Below are positions 51,952 to 61,200 of a stretch of DNA of 64,000 nucleotides, one piece after another (position 1 is the stretch's first letter; each line of letters starts with the position of its first letter). This DNA comes from UBA1672 sp046542355 (GTDB lineage: Bacteria; Pseudomonadota; Alphaproteobacteria; Micavibrionales; Micavibrionaceae), in assembly GCA_046542355.1 (NCBI GenBank), contig JBKHBN010000002.1, positions 1 through 64,000 on the forward strand, in the 5' to 3' direction. A model generated the notes under the pieces. That model did no database searches and was not told the origin of the DNA. It was given only the letters and a program-made list of their open reading frames with translations. The translations under genes were made by a program, and so were the position numbers.

Positions 51952-52046
51952 AATCCGCTATAAATACAATAACCCTGCAAGATTAAAGTCATAAAAAGCA
52001 CGCGGCGGCTATACAATAGCAAAAAAGAATGCATGTTATTATAAAG

Positions 52047-52062
52047 CGGCATATTTTTTGCC
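52047..52062 (+). promoter_or_regulatory. Possible sigma-54 promoter upstream of fliM
   Basis: CGGCATA followed by TTTTTGCC gives GG (52048-52049) and GC (52060-52061) with the required ten-base gap and a good TTGC -12 element. The -24 element lacks the final C of GGCAC. It lies 125 bases before fliM. Confidence 0.4.
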
Positions 52063-52184
52063 TTGATCTTTTGTTATAATGGCTTTGTTTCATAAGCTTC
52101 TCGTGCCCAAAGGCAAAGAAGGAATGTAGAGGAAAGCTTTCTTGTGTGTTTGAAAATCAATAGAAATTTCAAAGTGATGAAAAC

Positions 52185-53330
52185 ATGAGCGAATCGGGTA
52201 CAGACGAATTATCGCAGATGAGCGAAGAAGAAAAAGCCATGATGGAGCAGTGGGAGGCCATGGCCGAGGATGACTCTGCCGAAGACGCGCAGGCCAGTGA
52301 ATCCGGTGATGCCTCTGAAACCGCTGACGCCGCCGCTGAAGGAGATGACGAGGATGATGAGAATGCTACGCGTATCCTCAATCAGGATGAGATCGATAGT
52401 CTTCTTGGTTTTGACGATGACATAGGCGGCGGCGAAACATCCGGCGTTATGGCTTTGATTAATTCGGCGATGGTGAACTACGAACGCCTGCCGATGCTCG
52501 ATATTGTTTTCGACCGGCTTGTGCGTTTGATGTCAACATCCTTAAGGAATCTCACCAGTGACAATGTGGATGTTTCTTTGGATCAGGTCTCAACCGTACG
52601 CTTTGGCGATTATATGAACTCAATCCCGCTGCCCGCCATGCTCTCTGTGTTTAAGGCAGAAGAATGGGACAATAACGGCCTTATGGTCACAGACAGCGCC
52701 CTGATTTATTCCATCGTTGATGTGCTTTTGGGAGGCCGTAAGGGAGAAGCCTCAATCCGCGTAGAGGGGCGTCCCTATACGACAATCGAAAGCAAGCTCG
52801 TAGAGCGCATGGTGCATGTGGCGCTAACCGATTTATCTTCGGCTTTTGATCCGCTGTCTCCGGTAACGTTTAATCTTGATCGGATGGAAACAAACCCGCG
52901 CTTTGCGACCATCACGCAAACCGGTAACGCCTGTGTGCTGGCGCGCCTGAGAATTGATATGGGAGAGCGCGGCGGGCGTATGGAAATCCTGATACCTTAC
53001 GCAACGCTAGAGCCGATCCGCGCACTCTTGCTCCAGCAATTCATGGGGGAAAAATTCGGACGCGACTCGATTTGGGAAAACCACCTTACGCAGGAATTGT
53101 ATAAAACAGACGTACAGCTTCATGCTATACTGGGAGAAGTTGCGGTTCCTCTGGGCGAAATGCTCGCATGGAAACCGGGAGATCAGCTGGTTTTTAATAC
53201 AACGGCAAGCGATTATCTGGAATTATGCTGTGGAGACTTTCCCATGTTCAGGGGGCCTGTAGGACAAAGGCAGGGGCATATTGCCGTACGTATAGAGGAA
53301 TATATAGAGCCTGAAGAAAGTGATGAGTAA
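52185..53330 (+). CDS. fliM: Flagellar motor switch protein FliM
   Basis: This 381-residue C-ring protein has a strongly acidic N-terminal region of about 60 residues. The canonical core follows: RILNQDEIDSLLGFDDD, NYERLPMLDIVFDRLVRLM, the CheC-like middle domain and the C-terminal SpoA domain (LGEVAVPLGEMLAWKPGDQL). The N-terminal CheY-binding peptide of enteric FliM appears to be replaced by or merged with NQDEIDSLL. It is followed 2 bases later by the DUF6468-like gene. Confidence 0.95.
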   Translation: MSESGTDELSQMSEEEKAMMEQWEAMAEDDSAEDAQASESGDASETADAAAEGDDEDDENATRILNQDEIDSLLGFDDDIGGGETSGVMALINSAMVNYERLPMLDIVFDRLVRLMSTSLRNLTSDNVDVSLDQVSTVRFGDYMNSIPLPAMLSVFKAEEWDNNGLMVTDSALIYSIVDVLLGGRKGEASIRVEGRPYTTIESKLVERMVHVALTDLSSAFDPLSPVTFNLDRMETNPRFATITQTGNACVLARLRIDMGERGGRMEILIPYATLEPIRALLLQQFMGEKFGRDSIWENHLTQELYKTDVQLHAILGEVAVPLGEMLAWKPGDQLVFNTTASDYLELCCGDFPMFRGPVGQRQGHIAVRIEEYIEPEESDE

Positions 53331-53332
53331 TA

Positions 53333-54091
53333 ATGAGTAATGAGTTGGCAAGTTTGCTGCTTGATGTTGTGGTTTTGATTTTACTGGGGACAACAATTTA
53401 TTATGTTGTCCGCCTGACAAAGGGCTTACAGGATTTTAAGAAACACAGACAGGAATTTGACAGCGTCATCGCTAATCTTTTGGCAAGCATCGACCAGGCC
53501 GATCAATCCGTACGCTCCCTTAAAACAGTAAGCGCGCAGGAAGCCGGGAGGCTCGAAGTTTCAGTAGCGCAGGCCAGAGCCTTGTGTGATGAGCTGAAAA
53601 TTATCACCGAAGCCGGAGAAAGCATGGCCAAGCGCTTGGAAAAGCTCGCAGAAACCAACCGTAGAATTGCGCAAACGGCCTCTGATTCGCAATCCGTCCA
53701 AAAAAGACCATATAGATCACGAAAAAGCACCGCGCAGCCAAGTCATTATGATCGCCAGCCTCAAAAAAGAATAAGCTCTCCTGTGTATCAGGATACGCAA
53801 AGTGAGAAGATAGAAAAAGACAATGCCTCAACCGGAAAAATAACAGGAAACTACGGACAAACATTAAAACGTGTGGAAAAGAAATACGATAATGCTGAAA
53901 AAGACCTGCCGTCTTTTATGATCAAGGATAGGGATTCGGAGGAATTTGGTTCACCGCAAAACTATATTGAATCTTCGCCCGCCAAAAGTCAGGAAGAAAA
54001 CCACTCTTCCCAAACCCCGCGCAGTCAGGCAGAAAAAGAACTTCTCGATGCACTCAGGAATACGCGAAAAAGCATATCTGAAAATAAATAG
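53333..54091 (+). CDS. DUF6468-like membrane protein of the flagellar cluster
   Basis: This 252-residue protein has one N-terminal membrane segment (about 6-25) and a coiled-coil cytoplasmic region (about 35-115, with SIDQADQSVRSLKTVSAQEA). The C-terminal half is long, polar, Ser/Gln/Lys-rich and probably disordered. The order fliM - this gene - MotE-like is one I associate with alphaproteobacterial DUF6468 proteins; the function is unknown. It begins 2 bases after the fliM stop, implying coupled translation and a role at the motor. Confidence 0.6.
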   Translation: MSNELASLLLDVVVLILLGTTIYYVVRLTKGLQDFKKHRQEFDSVIANLLASIDQADQSVRSLKTVSAQEAGRLEVSVAQARALCDELKIITEAGESMAKRLEKLAETNRRIAQTASDSQSVQKRPYRSRKSTAQPSHYDRQPQKRISSPVYQDTQSEKIEKDNASTGKITGNYGQTLKRVEKKYDNAEKDLPSFMIKDRDSEEFGSPQNYIESSPAKSQEENHSSQTPRSQAEKELLDALRNTRKSISENK

Positions 54092-54124
54092 ACAAAAGTT
54101 TTGTAAAAGGTAAGAAACAAGGGA

Positions 54125-54868
54125 ATGATAAGCTACTCAAGAATATTGCCGTTATTGATTATCGTTGCGATTCTCTCTTTTTCTGTGCGTCTGACAGAGG
54201 TCATCACCGGGCTTTCCGATATTTCGGCCAGCGCCTATGCCAGAGCAGACCAGCAGGAAAAAACAGAATCTGAGCGATCACAACAAAATGGGGATAATGG
54301 CACAACCGCGCAGGAGTTTGCTCAGGCTGATATCAAGCCTTCACAGGAAACGCATACACAAAACGAAAATCAGGAAACATCAAAGGTAACGCAGGTTAAC
54401 GGAAGCGAGTCCATGGCTCCTCAATGGAAAGATGCCAGCGACTCAAATCTGGATATAACCGGCATTAAGCTGGAAATGTTCGAGGATTTATCTGAGCGCC
54501 GCGCCAGACTCGAAGAAGCCGAAAGGGCTATGCAAGTGCGCGAGGCGTTATTAAAGGCTGCGGAAAAAGAGCTTGATAGCAAAATCAACGAACTTGAGTC
54601 ACTGCGCTCTGAGATAGAAGAACTGCTCGAAGAAAGAAGCGGTCAGGAAGAAGAGCGTATAGACTCACTGGTGAAAATTTATGAAGGCATGAAGCCCAAA
54701 GATGCCGCGCGCATATTTGACACGCTGGATCTGGATGTTCTTGTGCGCGTCATGTTTAAAATGTCAGAGCGCAGAGTATCTCCTATATTGGCTGCTATGA
54801 ACGCCGAACGCGCCCGGACGGTAACAATTATGCTGGCAGAGCAAAGAAGCTTGCCGCTTATCGAGTGA
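54125..54868 (+). CDS. MotE-like flagellar protein with MgtE-N-type domain
   Basis: This 247-residue protein has one N-terminal membrane segment or uncleaved signal (about 5-27), a low-complexity Gln/Glu region and a coiled coil (about 118-180). The C-terminal MgtE_N-like helical domain reads IYEGMKPKDAARIFDTLDLDVLVRVMFKM and continues ILAAMNAERARTVTIML. This is the layout of MotE, the periplasmic chaperone of MotC in Sinorhizobium, and of FlbB-type proteins. It sits in the fliL-fliM-cheY-cheZ-motB series, so a stator- or switch-linked role is likely. Confidence 0.7.
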   Translation: MISYSRILPLLIIVAILSFSVRLTEVITGLSDISASAYARADQQEKTESERSQQNGDNGTTAQEFAQADIKPSQETHTQNENQETSKVTQVNGSESMAPQWKDASDSNLDITGIKLEMFEDLSERRARLEEAERAMQVREALLKAAEKELDSKINELESLRSEIEELLEERSGQEEERIDSLVKIYEGMKPKDAARIFDTLDLDVLVRVMFKMSERRVSPILAAMNAERARTVTIMLAEQRSLPLIE

Positions 54869-54980
54869 AATTAATGCTCTAAGCCTGTTAAAGGTTGTAT
54901 TTAGGGCTTTTTGTTCAAGGTGCAATGAGGTAAAATTTTTCTGCATGCTTACGAATCATTAAGTATTTGCGAGCATAATG

Positions 54981-54998
54981 GCGCCTCGAACGAGGTGC
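54981..54998. other. Small hairpin in the gap before cheY
   Basis: GCGCCTC and GAGGTGC pair around a GAAC loop. The 297-base gap between the MotE-like gene and cheY shows no gene, no clear sigma-54 site and no T-run after this hairpin, so its role is open. Confidence 0.3.
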
Positions 54999-55165
54999 TA
55001 TCGTTAGGGTAAAATGTGGACAAAGCCTGTGATACAGCTTTTCTTGGGGATAGGGTATTAGAAACCCCTTTCTGCTGATTGTGTATTTGTCCTTGAACAA
55101 GATACTCTAAGCACCGGGCGGATCGAAGTAACGTCTGGATAATGAATTGAAGGAGAAGGCAAAAA

Positions 55166-55555
55166 GTGGCCGTAGACAAAAATATGAATGTTTTAATCGT
55201 TGACGATTACACAACGATGCTCAGAATTATCAAAAACCTTTTAAAACAGCTTGGTTTTGACAATGTTGATGAAGCAACAGACGGCACGATGGCGCTTGAG
55301 AAGATAAAACAAAAGCCATACGGCCTGGTGATCTCTGACTGGAATATGGAGCCTATGACCGGATATGAGTTCTTAAAAACGATTCGCGCATCTGACGAGC
55401 CGTATAAAACTGTTCCATTCATCATGGTCACAGCAGAAAGCAAGACGGAAAATGTTATCGCAGCCAAGAAAGCCGGTGTAAACAACTATATTGTCAAACC
55501 ATTTAACGCCGAAACGCTAAAAACCAAAATTTCTGCTGTTTTAGGAGATTTTTAA
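55166..55555 (+). CDS. cheY: Single-domain response regulator CheY
   Basis: This 129-residue receiver has all CheY landmarks: acidic pocket D13-D14, phospho-acceptor D58 (VISDWNM), switch Thr89 (MVTAES), aromatic Tyr108 and K111 (IVKPFN). With no output domain, phospho-CheY would bind FliM and change rotation or stop the motor. It starts at GTG (55166) with AAGGAGAAG eight bases upstream. A CheZ-type gene follows 52 bases later, so signal and its removal are co-encoded. No kinase is in the window. Confidence 0.94.
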   Translation: MAVDKNMNVLIVDDYTTMLRIIKNLLKQLGFDNVDEATDGTMALEKIKQKPYGLVISDWNMEPMTGYEFLKTIRASDEPYKTVPFIMVTAESKTENVIAAKKAGVNNYIVKPFNAETLKTKISAVLGDF

Positions 55556-55607
55556 AAGCAAATCATTATGTGTAAATAAAAATCGAGTCAGGAAAAGGGG
55601 AACATTT

Positions 55608-56240
55608 ATGATGTTACAAGAAGTAACAGGCGGCGGCGAGACAACAGAAAATAAAAAAGCAAAAATTGTAAAAATTATTGCTTCCGTCATTGATAAAGTC
55701 GATCAAAACCAGCAGGTTTCTCTAAACTCGATTCTGGTTCAACTGCGTGATTTATTGCTTGTGATTGAGGAAACGCGTCATGAAATAAGCACGCTCTCGC
55801 CTCAGGAGCTAAAAGGAAAACACATCGCAACAGCAACCGATCAGCTGGACGCGATTATAGAGGCCACATCCGAGGCAACCGGAAGCATCATGGATAGCTG
55901 CGAGGTGATACAGGATAAACTGGGAGCGCTCGAGGGCGAAGAGGTAGATGTCGTTAATGTAGATGTCATTAATGAAGAGGTGATGAAAATATACGAGGCC
56001 TGCTCTTTTCAGGACATTACCGGGCAGCGCATATCAAGGGTTGTGGCTACATTTCGTACCATCGAGGAAAAAATCGATCATCTTGTGTCGGTGCTGGGCA
56101 TTAAGATCAAGGAATATGTGCCGGAAGAAGATGGGCGTGAGGGCGATGAAAGACTTCTCAATGGCCCGCAATTACCCGCTGACGCAATTTCACAGGACGA
56201 CATTGACAAGCTGCTGGCAGAATTTGACGCAGAAGATTAG
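55608..56240 (+). CDS. cheZ: CheY-P phosphatase CheZ
   Basis: This 210-residue protein is mostly one long helical hairpin. The catalytic motif FQDITGQ (134-140) holds the Asp and Gln of CheZ. The C-terminal amphipathic peptide (DDIDKLLAEFDAED) resembles the CheY-binding tail of E. coli CheZ, after a flexible linker. CheZ is uncommon in alphaproteobacteria. It lies directly behind cheY, and both sit among motor genes rather than in a chemotaxis operon. Confidence 0.9.
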   Translation: MMLQEVTGGGETTENKKAKIVKIIASVIDKVDQNQQVSLNSILVQLRDLLLVIEETRHEISTLSPQELKGKHIATATDQLDAIIEATSEATGSIMDSCEVIQDKLGALEGEEVDVVNVDVINEEVMKIYEACSFQDITGQRISRVVATFRTIEEKIDHLVSVLGIKIKEYVPEEDGREGDERLLNGPQLPADAISQDDIDKLLAEFDAED

Positions 56241-56325
56241 CGTATCTCTCGCCATTTACAGATGGACAAGAAGAAGCGGACAACTGTTTGCTCTGTTACA
56301 CTTTCTGTATTTCCGATATTGTGGT

Positions 56326-56337
56326 TAGATAGTGTCG
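56326..56337 (+). repeat. TAGATAGTGTCG motif copy
   Basis: These 12 bases are identical to the ends of the inverted-repeat element at 40389-40662. They lie in the 161-base gap between cheZ and the motB-like gene. Similarity does not extend further. Confidence 0.45.
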
Positions 56338-56401
56338 CAAGCGGATATAGAAAAATCTGCACAGATGCGATTATTCCCTAATAAATGCAAAGAACTGCAT
56401 C

Positions 56402-57208
56402 ATGGCCAATCAGTTTTTATCGCTATCACTTTTTCTAATGTTGCTGTCTTTTTTTATTGTGCTCAACAGCATGTCGGTTTTTGAAGAAAAAAAAGCTGTT
56501 CCTGCCGTACTGAACAGTCTTAACCTTGCATTCACAGGGCGCGCCAGAACAATCCTGCAAAGCTACGGCAACCTTGGCCCTTCGGCAATTCCAACACAGG
56601 GGCGAGGCGCTCAGGGAGAGGGCGATACGCTTGAAACACTGGAAGGTTTATTCAACGCGCATCTGGCAGGATTTCAGGCAAAGAAAAACCGTCTGGGAAC
56701 CGTTATGCACGTTAATCTGCCCATAGACAGCTTTGAAAGAGTAGTGAAAATCTCATCAATTACAGCGCCGCAAGGTGGTGATGCGACCCCGCTGAACTTC
56801 TCTCAAACCATGGTGACATTGTTGCGTTCGGCACAAGCAGGCAATCCATACCGTCTGGATATTGTCTATAATCTGGAAAATGATCCCATTATTCTTATGC
56901 GAGGCGCTCCCGATGCCTTTAAAAAAGCACTCGTACGGGTCAGCGCCCTAACCGAAATTCTGGAGAGCAAGGGGCTGCCAAAGAAGATGGTCAGCGCCGG
57001 TCTTATGAAAGGAAAAGCAGGTTACGTTGATTTATATTTCTACCGCTATAAACCTCTGGCTGTCCCCGATGAAATAAAGAAAATGCAGGCACAGGAGGAA
57101 GAAGAAAAAAAGCAGGCAGAAGAAACGCAAGAAACGGAAGAACAAGACGCAGCGCAATCTCAAGAACAGACCCAAGAAGAACAAGCACCGCCCGGGGAAA
57201 AAGAATGA
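56402..57208 (+). CDS. Degenerate MotB paralogue lacking the channel aspartate
   Basis: This 268-residue protein has an N-terminal membrane helix FLSLSLFLMLLSFFIVLNSMS that aligns without gaps to the MotB helix encoded next door. The ion-binding Asp59 of MotB is Ser9 here, and there is no cytoplasmic tail before the helix. The C-terminal half resembles an OmpA-like fold in outline (YRLDIVYNLENDP for IEVIGHSDPRP; KALVRVSALTEILESKG for the RA helix). The peptidoglycan-binding Asp and Arg motifs are not recognisable. It ends in an acidic Gln/Glu tail and overlaps motB by 4 bases. It is probably a stator-associated accessory protein. Confidence 0.7.
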   Translation: MANQFLSLSLFLMLLSFFIVLNSMSVFEEKKAVPAVLNSLNLAFTGRARTILQSYGNLGPSAIPTQGRGAQGEGDTLETLEGLFNAHLAGFQAKKNRLGTVMHVNLPIDSFERVVKISSITAPQGGDATPLNFSQTMVTLLRSAQAGNPYRLDIVYNLENDPIILMRGAPDAFKKALVRVSALTEILESKGLPKKMVSAGLMKGKAGYVDLYFYRYKPLAVPDEIKKMQAQEEEEKKQAEETQETEEQDAAQSQEQTQEEQAPPGEKE

Positions 57209-58050
57209 GCGACAAGAATCAGACAGATAACGCCGATGAGGGGGTGCACGAAGAAGAAGACCAGGAAGAACAGGAGCTTCAAAAGAAACCAGGTGCTGAG
57301 GCAGAAGATCTATCCATTATTCGCAAGAATGAAGATGATGAAAGATCTCGCGTGCCTCTATGGCTAATCACATTCACCGATGTTATGGCGCTCATGCTGA
57401 CATTTTTTGTGCTTTTGTATTCCATGTCCTCACCGCAGGAAGAAAAATGGAAGGAAATGACAAGAGGGCTGACCCAAAAGCTCAATGCATTCGAAGCAGC
57501 GGAATATAACAGAGGAACGCAAGATGTTATAAGTCTCGATAAGATAGCCACATCAGATGCGCTCAATATTGGATATGTCAAGGTACTGCTTGCGCGGCTG
57601 CTTGCTCGCACGGATCTGCAAGGGGTTATGCTGATAGAAAACCATAAAAGGCTGGTTGTTTCTCTTCCTTCTGATTTATTATTCGCAAGCGGCCAGACAG
57701 AAATAAGTTCTGAAGGGCGTCAGGCGCTTTTTGAGCTGGGAGGCATTCTGGCACGTCTGCAAAACCGCATTGAAGTGATCGGTCACAGCGATCCAAGGCC
57801 GATAACAAATCCGGCGCAAGCAACATATAAAACAAACTGGCAACTCTCTTTGGCGCGCGCAGCGCAGGTCGCACGCATACTCAGGGATGTAGGCTATGAG
57901 CGTGATATTACAGTGCGCGGTCTCTCAAGTGCTCGCTACGACGAACTTCCACAAAAACTATCTCAGGAAGAGCGCTACGATTTATCCCGGCGCGTTGATA
58001 TCATTATCATGGGAGATAGCGGCTATCGTATGAATGCATTTGATATGTAG
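57205..58050 (+). CDS. motB: Flagellar motor stator protein MotB
   Basis: This 281-residue protein has an acidic cytoplasmic tail (about 50 residues), then the single membrane helix PLWLITFTDVMALMLTFFVL with the ion-binding Asp59. A plug/linker region leads to an OmpA-like peptidoglycan-binding domain (EVIGHSDPRP, LSLARAAQVARIL, LSRRVDIII). It anchors the stator and pairs with MotA encoded at 32648-33487. Its start overlaps the degenerate paralogue (ATGA), so the two are made together. The helix looks closer to PomB than to E. coli MotB. Confidence 0.94.
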   Translation: MSDKNQTDNADEGVHEEEDQEEQELQKKPGAEAEDLSIIRKNEDDERSRVPLWLITFTDVMALMLTFFVLLYSMSSPQEEKWKEMTRGLTQKLNAFEAAEYNRGTQDVISLDKIATSDALNIGYVKVLLARLLARTDLQGVMLIENHKRLVVSLPSDLLFASGQTEISSEGRQALFELGGILARLQNRIEVIGHSDPRPITNPAQATYKTNWQLSLARAAQVARILRDVGYERDITVRGLSSARYDELPQKLSQEERYDLSRRVDIIIMGDSGYRMNAFDM

Positions 58051-58073
58051 GCTTCCCCTCGGCGAATAGGGAT

Positions 58074-58115
58074 ATGGGATTGTTTCTATGGGATTGTTTC
58101 TATGGGATTGTTTCT
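58074..58115. repeat. Three perfect tandem copies of a 14-bp unit
   Basis: ATGGGATTGTTTCT is repeated three times without mismatch in the 180-base gap between motB and the large TPR gene. No promoter or hairpin is evident in it. Confidence 0.9.
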
Positions 58116-58230
58116 ATATGTACAGGCCAGACATCGCGTGAAATTTATAAATCACAATTAAAGTGCATTTCCTGTTGTGATCGGTGAGTTCACTCTGGAT
58201 TGAGAATCAAAGCTATGGCATGGTAAAAAC

Positions 58231-61200
58231 ATGAAAAAATTCTTCTTTTTCGTGTCTTTATGTTTGTCTCTTACGTTATTTGCTCCTTTGTGTATGGCCC
58301 AAAATGGGATCGAGCTGCGCATAGGAATGCATAGCGAATATGCACGTCTTGTTTTTGGCTGGCCGGAAAAAACAACTTACACCATAAAGGAACAAGCTGG
58401 TACGCTGACAATTGAATTTGCAGATGGCGGCACACTGGATACATCACAGGCTGACTTGCAGGCCTTGCCAGAGATTACAGATATAGAAGAAATCTCTCAA
58501 GATCCGCTGCGCGTAACCTTTCGCATCCCCCAAGGCAGCAGGCTAAGGGATTTTTCAATCGGAAAGCGTGTTGTTGTGGATGTGTACCTCCCGCAAGATG
58601 TTCTAAGGCAAAAGAAAGCTGCTACGCCTCCACAGGAAGAGGTAAGCGATGCGCCCGAGCCGCGTAAAAAACCGGCTCAGCTTCAGGCTCAAAATAAGGT
58701 GGAGCAAAACCCTGTGCCCCTTAATTCCAGTATGACACAAAAAGAACAGCCCGCTACGAAGGAACAGCCCGAAGAAAAAAAAGCAGAAGAAATAATAACA
58801 GAGCCGCTGCCAAAGCCGAAGATAGCACTGGTTACCGAAAGACTTGAGCAAGCCAGAAAAAGGAAGGATGAACGCTGGGCACAAAGTGCAAACGAAACAC
58901 AGACAAACCAGCAGGCAGACTCAAAACAGGAACAAGCGCCGCAATATCCTCCCGAAGTTGCGCGCGCTATTGAAGATAAACATCATGTTGTTTCCTTCAG
59001 GGGCACGCAGGAATTATCTCTGGCAGCCTATATAGAAGGAGGCGTGCTCTGGATAGCCGTCTTGGGAGCCAATGATATTAACTTCCCATCCCTCCTCAGC
59101 CCCACCCCTGAAATTTTTTCTAAAATAGAGCGTTTTTATGATGGTGATGGCTTTGACCTCTATCGAGTGAGGTTGCCAGATCAAGAGCACGGCAGCTTTT
59201 ATACAAAAGCGATCGGCGGTGCTCTGGCGTGGGACATCATCATGGGAGATAAGGTGCGCGAAACAAAACCAGTCGAACCGCGTCGGGAAATAAGCACAAC
59301 CAAAGGCGCGCGCGGCGGCAAGGTTATCTGGCCATTGGAACTGCTCTCAGATATTGTTGAGTTTCCTGACCCGGTTTATGGTCGTAAACTCTTCATTGTA
59401 ACGGTCAAAAACGCAAACCAGCTCAGCGGTGCAGCGCGGCACTTTGTTGATTTTGACGTTCTTCATTCGCCCGTCGGCATGGTCATTCGCCCGAAAGTCG
59501 ATGATCTTCAGGTTCGCATCATAGAAGAGGGCGTTGAAATTTCAAGGCCGGGCGCAGGGCTAAGCGTTGGTTTGCCCAAGGATATAGAAGCCATCGAGTT
59601 ATATGAGAAAAATAAAAAAGAACGCATTAAAGCAAAGGCATGGCTTACGGCCAAAGAAAGTATATTTTTCCAGTTCGATGAATGGAAACTGGGCAGCGGA
59701 GAGGCTTTGCCGCGTTATGAGATGGTTCTGCTCTCGGCAATGCACGGCCACCAGCAAGACATATTCGTTCAGGAATTGCTCAAGCTGGGAAAAATGTTTC
59801 TCGCGCATGGGCGCGCTGCGGAAGCTCTGGGATATTTTGAGTATGCGCGTTCTGTTTTTCCGGCATTGGGAGCCGGCACTGAATTTCGGCTCTTGCGCGG
59901 CGCTGCCAAGGTGCTTGACTGGAAAAACGAAGAGGCTTTAGCCGATTTCGCACATCAGGAGCTTGAGGAAAATGAGGAAGTAAAATTATGGCGGGCTTTT
60001 GTTCTGGCAGGGCTTGAAGATTGGCAGCAGGCCGCATCTTACCTGCCGGAAGATTACACGCCGATCTATGTATATCCTGATAAGATAGGGCTGTATCTGG
60101 CGCTGGTTCTGGTTGAAATTAATTTACGTGATGGAGATGTTGAACAGGCCGATGAGCTGATACGCTATATCGATACAAAACAGGAAAAATTAAAAGCGCC
60201 GCAAAGGGCAGCGCTGCAATACCTGAAAGGAGAAGCCGCGCGCCAACGCGGAGAAATAGAAGAGGCCAAAAATCTATGGCAGGGCTTGACGCGTGATAAA
60301 GATGATCTCTACCGCACAAAAGCGGGACTTGCTCTGACAATGCTCTTGCGTCAGCAAAACGAGATATCCAATAAGGAGGCCATAGACCGCCTCGAGCGCC
60401 TGCGCTATGCATGGCGCGGTGATGGTCTTGAGGCGCAGGTAAATTATGAACTGGGCAATGCGTACTTTAAAGATAAAAAATTTGTTAAAGGGCTAAGCAT
60501 TATGCGCGAAGCGGCGACCACCGCAAAAAACATGGAAGCTCTGGCCGAGCGCATCGCAGGCAACATGGCGCGCACCTATACGGATATGTTTATGACAAAC
60601 GAACTGGATAATGTATCTGCGCTTGATGCCGTAGCTGTCTATGACCAGTTTAAGGAGTTAACGCCTGTGGGCAAGGAAGGCGACAAACTGGTTCAGCGTC
60701 TGGCCGAGCATCTGGTGAAATCTGATCTTCTCGGCAAAGCTGGAAAATTGCTGCGCTATCAGGTAGATCACCGTCTCAGAGGCAAGGAAAGACTGGAAAT
60801 AGCGATTCGTCTGGCGGCGATATCACTATTGGACAAGGCGCCACAAAAAGCATTGGATGCTTTAGGCAAAGCCGGTGAAGCTTTAAGGCACATATCCGAT
60901 AAAGAAGAAATAAAACAGCGCCAGCGGGAAATTGATCTTTTGAAAATTCGTGCCTATTCGCAAAACGGAGAATACAACAAGGCTCTGTCATTAATTGAAA
61001 AACTCCCGATGGATAAAATTGTAAACAGGCTGCGCGCCGATATCGCTTGGAAGGTAGGCTATTGGGATGTGGCGGCTGCTGCGCTTAAAGAGGTTTTAAT
61101 CGATGAGGACATCCGGCAAGGTGATATGCTCACTCCCCAGCAGGTTGATCTAATTTTAAGCCGCGCAATCGCACTCAACCTCGATAACGATACGATCGCC

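Noticed and set aside
56278..56291. GG-N10-GC site with TTTGC before the motB paralogue
   Set aside because: The -24 half is GGACAA rather than GGCAC and the site lies directly behind cheZ in the same transcription direction; it is likely chance.
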